Shown one piece after another: positions 53,001 through 60,789 of a DNA stretch of 64,000 nucleotides. The notes below the pieces were generated by a model. The model was not told the DNA's origin. It was given only the letters and a program-made list of their open reading frames with translations, and made no database searches. The DNA is from Saccharopolyspora endophytica (GTDB lineage: Bacteria; Actinomycetota; Actinomycetes; Mycobacteriales; Pseudonocardiaceae): the NCBI RefSeq assembly GCF_018070075.1, contig NZ_JAGPXE010000002.1:496001-560000 (forward strand), written 5' to 3'. Within the stretch, counting starts at the first letter, position 1, and every line of letters starts with the position of its first letter. A program made the translations under genes and the position numbers.

Positions 53001-54260
53001 TCATGGGGCTTCACGCCTCTTAGGCATGCGGCTGCCCAGGATCTCCGCCGCCTTTCGATCGGAAGCGGCAACCCAGGCTGCGTAGACGCGCAGCGTGGTC
53101 GCACCTCCGCCGCCGTGGCCGAGGCGGCCGGAGACGGTGGGGAGGTCGATGCCTGCGGTGAGGAGTTCGGTGGCGGAGTAGTGGCGTAGGGCGTGGAGGT
53201 GGGTTTTGATGCCCAGCCTGTCGGCCATGTCCTTGTAGCGCTGGGTTATGGCGTTGGGGGAGTAGGGCTGGGTGTGGTCGGGGTGTTGGGTGCCGGCGAA
53301 GACGTAGAGGTCGTCGTTGAACTTGGCGCCTAGGTTCCGGACTCGGTCGGCGACGCGGTCGCGGTGTTCGCGGAGCAAGGTGACGGTTTCCGAGTCGAGG
53401 GCGATGCGGCGGTTCTGGTGGGTCTTGGTGTCCTTCTCCTTGCCGCGGACCCAGTTGCGGCGGAGGTCGATGACTTCCTCGTCGAGGTCGACGCGGGAAA
53501 AGCGCAGACCGACGAGTTCTCCGCGTCGCATGCCGGTGGTCATGGCGAGCCAGACGAGCGTGCCCCAGTCCTCGTCCATCCGGAACGCTTCCTCGGACAG
53601 CCGCGCTGCCTCAGCGGGAGTGGGCGGGTCCGGTTCCGGGCGCTTCTGGCGCGGTTTCCGTGCGACGCGGGCAGGGTTGGAGCTGATCCAGTCCCACCGT
53701 TCGGCGGCATCGAGCGTGCCGCTGATGATCGCGTGGATCTGGCGGACCGTTGAGGCGGCCATCGGTTTGCACGCGTGTGGGCGGCACTCCTCGGCGATGC
53801 AGTCGTGCTCGCCCGGCTTCTTGTGCTTCTCGATGTACGGCTTGCCATCGCAGCGAGCGCGGCAGCGTCGAAGCTCGGTGTAGAAGCCCTCGAGCATCCT
53901 CGCGGAAATCTTGTTCACCGCAGTCTCGCCGAGAGCGGGCTTGATCGAGCGGTCGATGTAGCCGCTGTAGGTGTGCCGGGTGCTGTCCTCGATCTCGCTG
54001 GTGCGCATCCACTCGTCCAGGGCGAAGGACAGGCTCACCGTCGACGGCGTGGAGCGCTGGCTGTCGACCTGTGCCAGCAGCTTGGTGAGCGCCTTCTCGG
54101 CGCGCTTGTAGGCGGCCTTGTCCGTGCCGTTGATCGTCTCGCGGACGTAGGTGCGGCGACCCGTCACCGGGTCGTTCCCCGCGAAGACGACCACTCGGAG
54201 CGTCTTGCTGCGCTCCTCGATGCGACCGCGCTGACGTTCATCGGGGTGTGAACGACTCAT
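53001..54260 (-). CDS. int: Tyrosine recombinase/integrase of the element
   Basis: A 419-residue phage-type integrase. N-terminal arm-binding part, SAM-like core-binding domain (FALDEWMRTSEIEDSTRHTY near residue 78) and catalytic domain: first Arg in TTGMRRGELVG, H-x-x-R in HLHALRHYSA, GRLGHGG, and the nucleophile Tyr in TLRVYAAWV near the end. A cysteine/histidine-rich insertion (RRCRARCDG ... HDCIAEECRPHACKP) interrupts the core-binding domain and may bind zinc. The ATG at 54260 is preferred; longer in-frame starts exist up to 54317. The gene begins 84 bases from the tRNA 3' end, the usual position for a site-specific integrase using that tRNA as attB. Confidence 0.93.
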   Translation of the reverse strand: MSRSHPDERQRGRIEERSKTLRVVVFAGNDPVTGRRTYVRETINGTDKAAYKRAEKALTKLLAQVDSQRSTPSTVSLSFALDEWMRTSEIEDSTRHTYSGYIDRSIKPALGETAVNKISARMLEGFYTELRRCRARCDGKPYIEKHKKPGEHDCIAEECRPHACKPMAASTVRQIHAIISGTLDAAERWDWISSNPARVARKPRQKRPEPDPPTPAEAARLSEEAFRMDEDWGTLVWLAMTTGMRRGELVGLRFSRVDLDEEVIDLRRNWVRGKEKDTKTHQNRRIALDSETVTLLREHRDRVADRVRNLGAKFNDDLYVFAGTQHPDHTQPYSPNAITQRYKDMADRLGIKTHLHALRHYSATELLTAGIDLPTVSGRLGHGGGGATTLRVYAAWVAASDRKAAEILGSRMPKRREAP

Positions 54261-54343
54261 AGCCTTGAGTGTACTCGCACCCAAGGCCGCACCCAGGATC
54301 ATTTCCATGATCCACATATTCGGTTATTTTGCCTGGTGAAGGC

Positions 54344-54419
54344 TGGTGCCCCCGGTGCGATTCGAACGCACACTGGACGGATTTTGAGTCCGCTGCCTCT
54401 GCCGTTGGGCTACGGGGGC
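54344..54419 (-). tRNA. tRNA with CAA anticodon (Leu) and short variable loop; probable attB
   Basis: A full cloverleaf is readable on the minus strand: acceptor GCCCCCG/CGGGGGC, D stem GCC/GGC, anticodon stem GCGGA/TCCGT around loop CTCAAAA (anticodon CAA), T stem GTGCG/CGCAC around TTCGAAT, and encoded CCA. The anticodon means Leu, but the variable region is only five bases (CCAGT), so this is a class I shape instead of the long-armed class II form expected for tRNA-Leu. The integrase gene starts 84 bases beyond the 3' end, so it is the likely integration site. Confidence 0.88.
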
Positions 54420-54608
54420 TGGTCTTGTCGTCAGCATACGTGACGGCCGATCAGGGTCTTCCGGGAGGGTGTCCGGTGGGTTATCCCTGGTCAGGGTGTT
54501 GTTGCGGGGCTCTGGTGATCGTTTTCGTCGTGGGTCTGGTGGTTGTGATCACGGCGGTTTAGGTTCGCTGAGTCGTGCAGTGTGTGGTGGGTCGAACGCG
54601 CGGAGGCC

Positions 54609-55991
54609 GTGTTGGTCGATGAGAGAAGGCAGGTGGAGCCGACGCCCGCCGGATTGCGGCGGAGTCTGAAGAACCGGCACCTGCAGATGATCGCGCTCGG
54701 CGGGATCATCGGGGCCAGCCTGTTCATCGGCAGCGGGGCGGTGATCTCGACCGTCGGGCCGGCGGCCGTGCTGTCCTACGCGATCGGCGGGCTGATCGTC
54801 GTGCTCGTCATGCGGATGCTCGGTGAGATGGCCACCGCGGCGCCCACGTTGGGCTCCTTCATGGAGTACGCGCGGACGTCCCTGGGGGAGTGGGCGGGAT
54901 TCACCCTCGGCTGGTTGTACTGGTACTACTGGGTCGGCGTGGTGGCCTTCGAGGCCGTCGCCGGGGCCGAGCTGATCAACCCGCTGATCCCGATGGTGCC
55001 CCAGTGGGTCATCTCGCTCGTGCTGATGATGGTGCTGACCGGGACGAACCTGGTGTCGGTGCGCTCGTTCGGCGAGACCGAGTTCTGGCTGGCCTCCATC
55101 AAGGTCATCACCATCGTGATCTTCCTGCTGTGCGGGACCGTGTTCGTCCTCGGGCTCTGGCCCGGGGCCGAGATGTCGGTCGGCAACATCGGCAAGGACG
55201 GGTTCTTCGCCAACGGCGGCTTCTCCGTGCTGCACGGCGTGGTGATCGTGATCTTCTCCTACTTCGGGACCGAGATCGTCACCATCGTCTCCGCCGAGTC
55301 CGACGAGCCGGAGCGCTCGGTGGCCAAGGCGACCAAGGCCGTGGTGTGGCGGGTGCTGCTGTTCTACGTGGGCTCGGTGACGCTGCTGGTGATGATCACG
55401 CCGTGGGACCAGATCCCCACCGAGGGCAGTCCGTACGCGGCGGCGTTCACCCGGTTCGGGCTTCCCGCGGCCGAAGTGGTCGTCGACGTCGTGGTGTTCA
55501 CCGCGGTGGTCTCCGTGCTCAACTCCGGTCTCTACACGGCTTCCCGCATGCTGTTCGCGTTGCAGCAGCGGTCGTTCGCTCCCGAGTGGGTGCGCGATCT
55601 CAACGGTCGGGGTGTGCCGTGGAAGGCGATCTTGCTGTCCACACTGGTCGGCTACGTCGCTGTTGCGGCGAGTTACGTCGCCCCGGACACGATCTTCTAC
55701 TTCATCATCAACAGCGCGGGTGCCGTGGCGTTGTTCATCTACGCCATGATCGCGGTCTCGCAGTTGAAGATGCGGCGTCGTCTGGAGCGCGAGGCGCCCG
55801 AGTCGCTGAAGTTGAAGATGTGGTTCTTCCCGTACCTGACCTGGGTCACGCTCGGGCTGATCGGCACCGTGATCGCCGCCATGATCTTCGTGCCGGACAT
55901 CCGGTCGCAGCTCGTGCTGAGCCTGGTCAGCGTCGCCGCGATCCTGGTGATCTACCTGGTGTTCGTGCGGAGGAAACCTTCGAAAGCGTGA
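54609..55991 (+). CDS. Amino acid permease (APC superfamily, GabP/AAT-like)
   Basis: A 460-residue transporter with 12 hydrophobic segments. The AAT-family opening LKNRHLQMIALGGIIGASLFIGSG (spanning about 17-40) and LGEMATAAPTLGSFMEYA near residue 72 are clear; similar to GABA, proline or aromatic amino acid permeases. The GTG at 54609 has GGAGG eight bases upstream and is preferred over the earlier GTG at 54582. It stands alone between the tRNA and the ANTAR regulator and marks the return to core chromosome to the right of the element. Confidence 0.9.
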   Translation: MLVDERRQVEPTPAGLRRSLKNRHLQMIALGGIIGASLFIGSGAVISTVGPAAVLSYAIGGLIVVLVMRMLGEMATAAPTLGSFMEYARTSLGEWAGFTLGWLYWYYWVGVVAFEAVAGAELINPLIPMVPQWVISLVLMMVLTGTNLVSVRSFGETEFWLASIKVITIVIFLLCGTVFVLGLWPGAEMSVGNIGKDGFFANGGFSVLHGVVIVIFSYFGTEIVTIVSAESDEPERSVAKATKAVVWRVLLFYVGSVTLLVMITPWDQIPTEGSPYAAAFTRFGLPAAEVVVDVVVFTAVVSVLNSGLYTASRMLFALQQRSFAPEWVRDLNGRGVPWKAILLSTLVGYVAVAASYVAPDTIFYFIINSAGAVALFIYAMIAVSQLKMRRRLEREAPESLKLKMWFFPYLTWVTLGLIGTVIAAMIFVPDIRSQLVLSLVSVAAILVIYLVFVRRKPSKA

Positions 55992-56112
55992 GCGCTCACG
56001 ATGTCGCAATGGTCACGCCGCCTATTAACCTCGGCGTGAAGTCACTACCGGTAAGCTGCGGTTTCCGATGCAAACCGCATTGGCGGACCCCGAGTTCTAC
56101 TGGAGGATCCCG

Positions 56113-56724
56113 GTGACGACGCCGGCTGCCGAGGACACACGCGAGGCCAAGCCCGTCGAACGTCGCGTACTCGTGGCCGAGGACGAGGCGTTGATCAGGC
56201 TTGACCTCGTGGAGATGCTCCGCGAGGAGGGCTACCAGGTCGTCGGCGAGGCTGGTGACGGACAGGAAGCCGTTCGGCTCGCCGAGGAACTTCGACCCGA
56301 TCTGGTGATCCTGGACATCAAGATGCCGAAGATGGACGGCATCGAGGCCGCTTCCAACATCGCTGGGGACCGGATCGCGCCGGTGGTCATCCTGACCGCC
56401 TTCAGCCAGCGCGATCTGGTGGAGCGGGCGCGCGACGCCGGGGCCATGGCCTACCTGGTCAAGCCCTTCGCCAAGCGCGACCTGGTGCCGGCCATCGAGC
56501 TGGCGGTGTCCCGGTTCACCGAGGTCCAGGCCCTGGAAGCCGAGGTCAACGACCTCACCGAACGCCTCGAGGCGCGCAAGACCATCGAGCGGGCCAAGGG
56601 CCTGCTGATGAGCAAGCACAACCTCTCCGAGCCCGAGTCCTTCCGCTGGCTGCAGCGAACCGCGATGGATCGCCGCACCACGATGAAGGCGGTCGCGCAG
56701 GCGGTTCTCGAAAACCTGTCCTAG
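56113..56724 (+). CDS. pdtaR: ANTAR-domain response regulator (PdtaR-like)
   Basis: A 203-residue two-component response regulator. Receiver domain at about 18-135 with acidic pocket AEDEALIR, phospho-Asp in LVILDIKMP (about 69), Thr in LTAFSQ and Lys in LVKPFAKR; C-terminal ANTAR RNA-binding domain (LEARKTIERAKGLLMSKHNLSEPESF, about 150-175). Members bind two-hexaloop hairpins in leaders and act as antiterminators. The GTG start has GGAGGATCCC ahead. In actinobacteria it pairs with the PdtaS histidine kinase, usually encoded elsewhere; its location near polA is conserved in related genomes as far as I know. Confidence 0.9.
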   Translation: MTTPAAEDTREAKPVERRVLVAEDEALIRLDLVEMLREEGYQVVGEAGDGQEAVRLAEELRPDLVILDIKMPKMDGIEAASNIAGDRIAPVVILTAFSQRDLVERARDAGAMAYLVKPFAKRDLVPAIELAVSRFTEVQALEAEVNDLTERLEARKTIERAKGLLMSKHNLSEPESFRWLQRTAMDRRTTMKAVAQAVLENLS

Positions 56725-56764
56725 GGCGGTTTTCCGCGGCCTGCGTGGCGGTTGATCGACGATG

Positions 56765-56796
56765 AGAGGCGGGGTGCCCACGGGTGCCCCGCCTCT
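56765..56796. terminator. Hairpin terminator between ANTAR regulator and thioesterase genes
   Basis: AGAGGCGGGG (56765-56774) pairs with CCCCGCCTCT (56787-56796) around a 12-base loop. It lies between convergent genes. Confidence 0.75.
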
Positions 56797-56808
56797 GTCG
56801 CGTTCGGA

Positions 56809-57255
56809 TCACTTCGGCGGCTGGTCGCGCAGGATGCAGGTGAGCCGCGCCGAGCAGGTGCGGCGGCCCTTCTCGTCGGTGATCTCGATGTCGTAGGTCG
56901 CGGTCGAGCGGCCCCGGTGCAGCGGGCTGGCGACCGCGGTCACCTGGCCCTCCGTGGCCGCCCGGTGGTGGGTGCAGGTCAGCTCCAGGCCGACGGCGAT
57001 GCGGCCCTCACCGGCGCTCAGCGCCGCTGCGATCGAACCGGCCTGCTCGGCGAGCACCGCGTTCGCGCCGCCGTGCAGCAGGCCGTAGGGCTGGCGGTTG
57101 CCGGCCACCGGCATCGTCGCGACCACCCGATCGGGGCTGTATTCGACGATCTCGATGCCCATCCGGGCGCTGAGCTGTTCGTCGGTGGCGCTCAGCAACG
57201 CCTCCAGGTCGGCGTCGCCGCTGGTCACAGCTTCACCGTTGTCGGTAGCGGGCAC
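56809..57255 (-). CDS. PaaI-type hotdog thioesterase
   Basis: A 148-residue hotdog-fold acyl-CoA thioesterase. Typical features: YSPDRVVATMPVAGNRQPYGLLHGGANAVLAEQ (about 38-70), where the HGGA loop and following Glu/Asp belong to the active site, and TCTHHRAA. It hydrolyses aryl- or acyl-CoA thioesters. It is transcribed away from polA and shares a short divergent region with it. Length is normal. Confidence 0.9.
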   Translation of the reverse strand: MPATDNGEAVTSGDADLEALLSATDEQLSARMGIEIVEYSPDRVVATMPVAGNRQPYGLLHGGANAVLAEQAGSIAAALSAGEGRIAVGLELTCTHHRAATEGQVTAVASPLHRGRSTATYDIEITDEKGRRTCSARLTCILRDQPPK

Positions 57256-57316
57256 TGCTGGTCCTCCCCGTCGCCTGCGGTACTGGCTGTCAGAGCTTCA
57301 GCCTAAACTCGCGGCC

Positions 57317-60010
57317 GTGACGCATTCCGAGGACCGACGCCTGCTGTTGATCGATGGCCACTCGATGGCCTACCGCGCCTTCTACGCCCTGCCGAAGGAG
57401 AACTTCCAAACCGGCACCGGGCAGCACACCAACGCGGTGTACGGCTTCACCTCGATGCTGATCAACCTGTTGCGCGACGAGCAGCCCACCCACCTCGCGG
57501 TCGCCTTCGACGTCTCCCGCAAGACCTTCCGCAGCGAGACCTTCACCGAGTACAAGGCCAACCGCAGCGCCAGCCCGGACGAGTTCAAGGGCCAGGTCAG
57601 CCTCATCCAGGACATCCTCGGCGCCCTGAACATCCCGGTGCTGAGCAAGGACAACTACGAGGCCGACGACGTCATCGCCACCCTGACCACCCAGGCCACC
57701 GGCGGCGGCTTCAAGGTCGCCATCTGCACCGGCGACCGCGACGCGCTCCAGCTCGTCACCGACGACGTGACGGTGCTGTACCCGACCAAGGGCGTCTCCG
57801 AGCTGACCCGGTTCACCCCGGAAGCCGTCGAGGCCAAGTACGGGCTCACCCCCGAGCAGTACCCCGACTTCGCGGCGCTGCGCGGCGACCCGTCGGACAA
57901 CCTGCCCAAGATCCCGGGGGTGGGGGAGAAGACCGTCACCAAGTGGATCCAGCAGTTCGGCTCGCTCGCCGGTCTCGTGGACCGGGTCGACGAGGTCAAG
58001 GGCAAGGCGGGCGACAACCTGCGCGAGCACCTGTCGTCGGTGCTGCTCAACCGGCAGCTCACCGAGCTCGTGCGCGACGTCGAGCTCGAAGCCGGGCCGG
58101 ACGAGCTGGAGGTGCGCGCCTGGGATCGCGACGCCGTGCACCGGCTGTTCGACGACCTGGAGTTCCGGGTGCTGCGCGACCGGCTGTTCGCCACGCTCTC
58201 CAGCGCCGAACCCGAGGTCGACGAGGGCTTCGAGATCACCGGCGGCGTCATCGAGCCCGGCGCGCTCGCCGCGTGGCTCGACCAGCACGCCCGCGGCGGC
58301 AACCGCGTCGGCCTGTCCTGCACCGGCACCTGGGCGCGCGGCCACGGCGACCTGGCGGGCATCGCGCTGGCCACCGCCGACGGAGCGGGCGCGTTCGTCG
58401 ACGTCACCTCGCTGACCGGCGAGGACGAGAAGGCGCTCGCCTCGTGGCTGGCCGACGCAGACGCGCCCAAGGCCGCTCACGACGTCAAGGGCCCGCTGCA
58501 CGCCATCCGCGACCGCGGCTGGACCATCGCCGGCCTCACCAGCGACACCGCGCTGGCCGCCTACCTGGTGCGTCCCGGCCAGCGCTCCTTCGAGCTGCCC
58601 GACCTGGTCGTGCGCTACCTGCAGCGCGAGCTGCGCGCCGACAGCGGCGGGGACGACGGCCAGCTGTCGCTGCTGGAGGACGAGTCGGAGAGCCAGGAGA
58701 AGGCCGCCGAAGGTGAACTGCTGCGGGCCCGCGCCGTCGCCGAGCTCGCCGACGCGCTGGACACCGAGCTCGCCCGCATCGACAGCACCAAGCTGCTCAC
58801 CGACCTCGAACTGCCGCTGCTGCTGGTCCTCTCCGAGCTCGAAGGCGCCGGCATCGCCGTGGACGCCGAGCAGCTGGCCGAGCTGGGCGCCCGCTTCGCC
58901 GCGCGCGTCAAGCAGGCCGCGCAGGACGCGTACGCCGTCATCGGCAAGGAGATCAACCTCGGTTCGCCGAAGCAGCTGCAGGTGGTCCTCTTCGACGAGC
59001 TCAACATGCCGAAGACCAAGCGCACCAAGACCGGCTACACCACCGACGCCGAAGCGCTGCAGACCCTGTTCGAGAAGACCGAGCACCCGTTCCTGCAGCA
59101 CATGCTGGAACACCGCGACGCCACCCGGCTCAAGACCACAGTGGAGGGTCTGGCCAAGTCCATTTCGGACGACGGTCGCATCCACACCACGTTCAACCAG
59201 ACGATCGCCGCCACCGGCCGGCTGTCGTCGACCGAGCCGAACCTGCAGAACATCCCGATCCGCACCGAAGAGGGCCGCCGGATCCGCGAGGTGTTCGTCG
59301 TCGGCGGCGACTACGCCGAGCTGATGACCGCCGACTACAGCCAGATCGAGATGCGCATCATGGCGCACCTCTCCGGCGACGAAGGGCTCATCGAAGCGTT
59401 CAACACCGGCGAGGACCTGCACAACTACGTCGCCTCGCAGGCGTTCGACGTGCCGATCGGCGAGGTCGACCAGGAGCTGCGCCGACGGGTCAAGGCCATG
59501 TCCTACGGCCTGGCCTACGGTCTGTCGGCCTACGGTCTGGCGCAGCAGCTGCGCATCTCCGCCGAGGACGCCAAGGCGCAGATGGACGCCTACTTCGCCC
59601 GCTTCGGCCGGGTCCGCGACTACCTGCGCGAGGTCGTCGACCAGGCCCGCAAGGACGGCTACACCTCCACCATCATGGGCCGCCGCCGCTACCTGCCGGA
59701 CCTGCTCAGCGACAACCGGCAGCGCCGCGAGATGGCCGAGCGGATGGCGCTCAACGCCCCGATCCAGGGCAGCGCCGCCGACATCATCAAGGTCGCCATG
59801 CTCGGCGTGCACGGGGCCATCAAGGCCGAGGGCCTGCGCTCGCGGACTCTGCTGCAGGTGCACGACGAACTGATCATCGAGGTCGCCGACGGCGAGCGGG
59901 ACGTGGTGGAGAAGCTGGTGCGCGAGCAGATGGGCTCGGCGTACCCGCTGGACGTGCCGCTGGAGGTCTCGGTCGGCTCGGGCCGCTCCTGGGACTCCGC
60001 CGCGCACTGA
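57317..60010 (+). CDS. polA: DNA polymerase I
   Basis: An 897-residue polymerase. The N-terminal 5'-3' exonuclease (LLLIDGHSMAYRAFYALP; YEADDVIATL; GDPSDNLPKIPGVGEKT) covers about 1-300. The middle region (about 310-500) lacks the full set of 3'-5' exonuclease acidic residues, as is common in actinobacteria, so no proofreading is expected. The polymerase domain shows motif A DYSQIEMRIMAHLSGD with Asp near 673, the O helix RRVKAMSYGLAYG near 725-737, and motif C VHDELIIE near 847. It fills gaps in repair and removes RNA primers. The GTG at 57317 is chosen because the conserved region starts directly after it. Confidence 0.97.
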   Translation: MTHSEDRRLLLIDGHSMAYRAFYALPKENFQTGTGQHTNAVYGFTSMLINLLRDEQPTHLAVAFDVSRKTFRSETFTEYKANRSASPDEFKGQVSLIQDILGALNIPVLSKDNYEADDVIATLTTQATGGGFKVAICTGDRDALQLVTDDVTVLYPTKGVSELTRFTPEAVEAKYGLTPEQYPDFAALRGDPSDNLPKIPGVGEKTVTKWIQQFGSLAGLVDRVDEVKGKAGDNLREHLSSVLLNRQLTELVRDVELEAGPDELEVRAWDRDAVHRLFDDLEFRVLRDRLFATLSSAEPEVDEGFEITGGVIEPGALAAWLDQHARGGNRVGLSCTGTWARGHGDLAGIALATADGAGAFVDVTSLTGEDEKALASWLADADAPKAAHDVKGPLHAIRDRGWTIAGLTSDTALAAYLVRPGQRSFELPDLVVRYLQRELRADSGGDDGQLSLLEDESESQEKAAEGELLRARAVAELADALDTELARIDSTKLLTDLELPLLLVLSELEGAGIAVDAEQLAELGARFAARVKQAAQDAYAVIGKEINLGSPKQLQVVLFDELNMPKTKRTKTGYTTDAEALQTLFEKTEHPFLQHMLEHRDATRLKTTVEGLAKSISDDGRIHTTFNQTIAATGRLSSTEPNLQNIPIRTEEGRRIREVFVVGGDYAELMTADYSQIEMRIMAHLSGDEGLIEAFNTGEDLHNYVASQAFDVPIGEVDQELRRRVKAMSYGLAYGLSAYGLAQQLRISAEDAKAQMDAYFARFGRVRDYLREVVDQARKDGYTSTIMGRRRYLPDLLSDNRQRREMAERMALNAPIQGSAADIIKVAMLGVHGAIKAEGLRSRTLLQVHDELIIEVADGERDVVEKLVREQMGSAYPLDVPLEVSVGSGRSWDSAAH

Positions 60011-60250
60011 GCGGCGAGGGATCTCGACTCGATCACGGAACCGCCGTTTCGGGGATGCCCTCCGGCGTGATGTTGTGCAATGGCGAACATCACCGCTGGT
60101 GGGGCCCGAACGCGGGTACCGAACACCGGTGCGGATAGCCTGCGGTACACGCTCCGGCCGGGCTCGGCCGCTGCGGCGTTGTGGCCGGCGGGGCGTCACC
60201 AGGGCGCGGCAGCACCCCAAGAGCTGACCGCGCCGACCCCGAGGAGGAGC

Positions 60251-60637
60251 ATGATCAGCATCGACCGAGTCGACCACCTGGTCCTCACCGTCGCCGATGT
60301 GGATCGGGCGGTCGAGTTCTACCAGGACGTGCTCGGCATGGAGCCGGTGGAGTTCCCCGGTGAGCGGCGTGCGGTTCGCTTCGGCGACCAGACCATCAAG
60401 CTGCACGCGGCTGCCGAGCTGGTCGAGCCGACCGCGACCCACCCGGTCCCCGGCTCCGCGAACCTGTGCTTCGTCACCGGCCAGGCGCTGGCCGACGTCC
60501 AGGATCACCTGCGCAACAACGAGGTCCGCATCGAGGAGGGCCCGGTCGGTCGCACCGGCTCCCGCGGCCCCATCACCTCGCTCTACCTGCGCGACCCCGA
60601 CGGAAATCTCATCGAGATCGCCCGCTACGACGACTGA
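60251..60637 (+). CDS. VOC (glyoxalase/dioxygenase-fold) family protein
   Basis: A 128-residue vicinal-oxygen-chelate protein with two beta-alpha-beta-beta-beta modules. VDHLVLTVADVDRAVEFYQDVLGM at the N-terminus and LYLRDPDGNLIEIARY at the C-terminus are typical; possible metal ligands are the first His of VDHLVL, His in IKLHAAAE and the Glu of LIEIA. Similar proteins are often annotated as virulence-associated or glyoxalase; the substrate is unknown. The ATG follows GAGGAGGAGC. Confidence 0.9.
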   Translation: MISIDRVDHLVLTVADVDRAVEFYQDVLGMEPVEFPGERRAVRFGDQTIKLHAAAELVEPTATHPVPGSANLCFVTGQALADVQDHLRNNEVRIEEGPVGRTGSRGPITSLYLRDPDGNLIEIARYDD

Positions 60638-60730
60638 GACCTGTTCGGTGGTCGCCTTGCGCGGCGGTGCCGGTTGAGTCCCGCACCTGAGACAGCGGCT
60701 CCGCCGCGGTGGCACACCTCTTCCCACCCC

Positions 60731-60789
60731 GATCAACGCGAACGGCGGGCCTTCCGGATCGGTCCGGAGGCCCGCCGCTGGCGTTGATC
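60731..60789. terminator. Strong bidirectional terminator
   Basis: A long, slightly interrupted inverted repeat: GATCAACGC (60731-60739) with GCGTTGATC (60781-60789), and inside it CGGCGGGCC with GGCCCGCCG and TCCGGA with its complement. It lies between the convergent VOC and YhgE genes and includes part of the latter's stop codon. Confidence 0.85.

Larger units (their letters stand above)
42625..54343. mobile_element. AICE-like integrative conjugative element next to tRNA gene (left end uncertain)
   Basis: A tyrosine integrase gene abuts the 3' end of a tRNA gene at the right. Leftward are an excisionase-like gene, a WhiB protein, two membrane proteins, an FtsK/SpoIIIE-type DNA translocase, HTH regulators and a Nudix protein. 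This set matches actinomycete integrative conjugative elements that move double-stranded DNA with a single TraB-like protein. The right end is placed at the tRNA 3' end. The left end is not defined: I looked for a direct copy of the tRNA 3' segment between about 42060 and 44300 and did not find one. No RepSA- or prim-pol-type initiator was recognised. Confidence 0.7.

Noticed and set aside
54329..54562. Short plus-strand frame running across the tRNA gene
   Set aside because: It is antisense to the tRNA and its hydrophobic tail comes from GT-rich intergenic DNA.
57290..60736. Very long open frame on the minus strand opposite polA
   Set aside because: It is antisense to a fully convincing polA, is rich in Val/Gly/Arg/Asp of the kind produced by reading GC-rich genes backwards, and matches no family.
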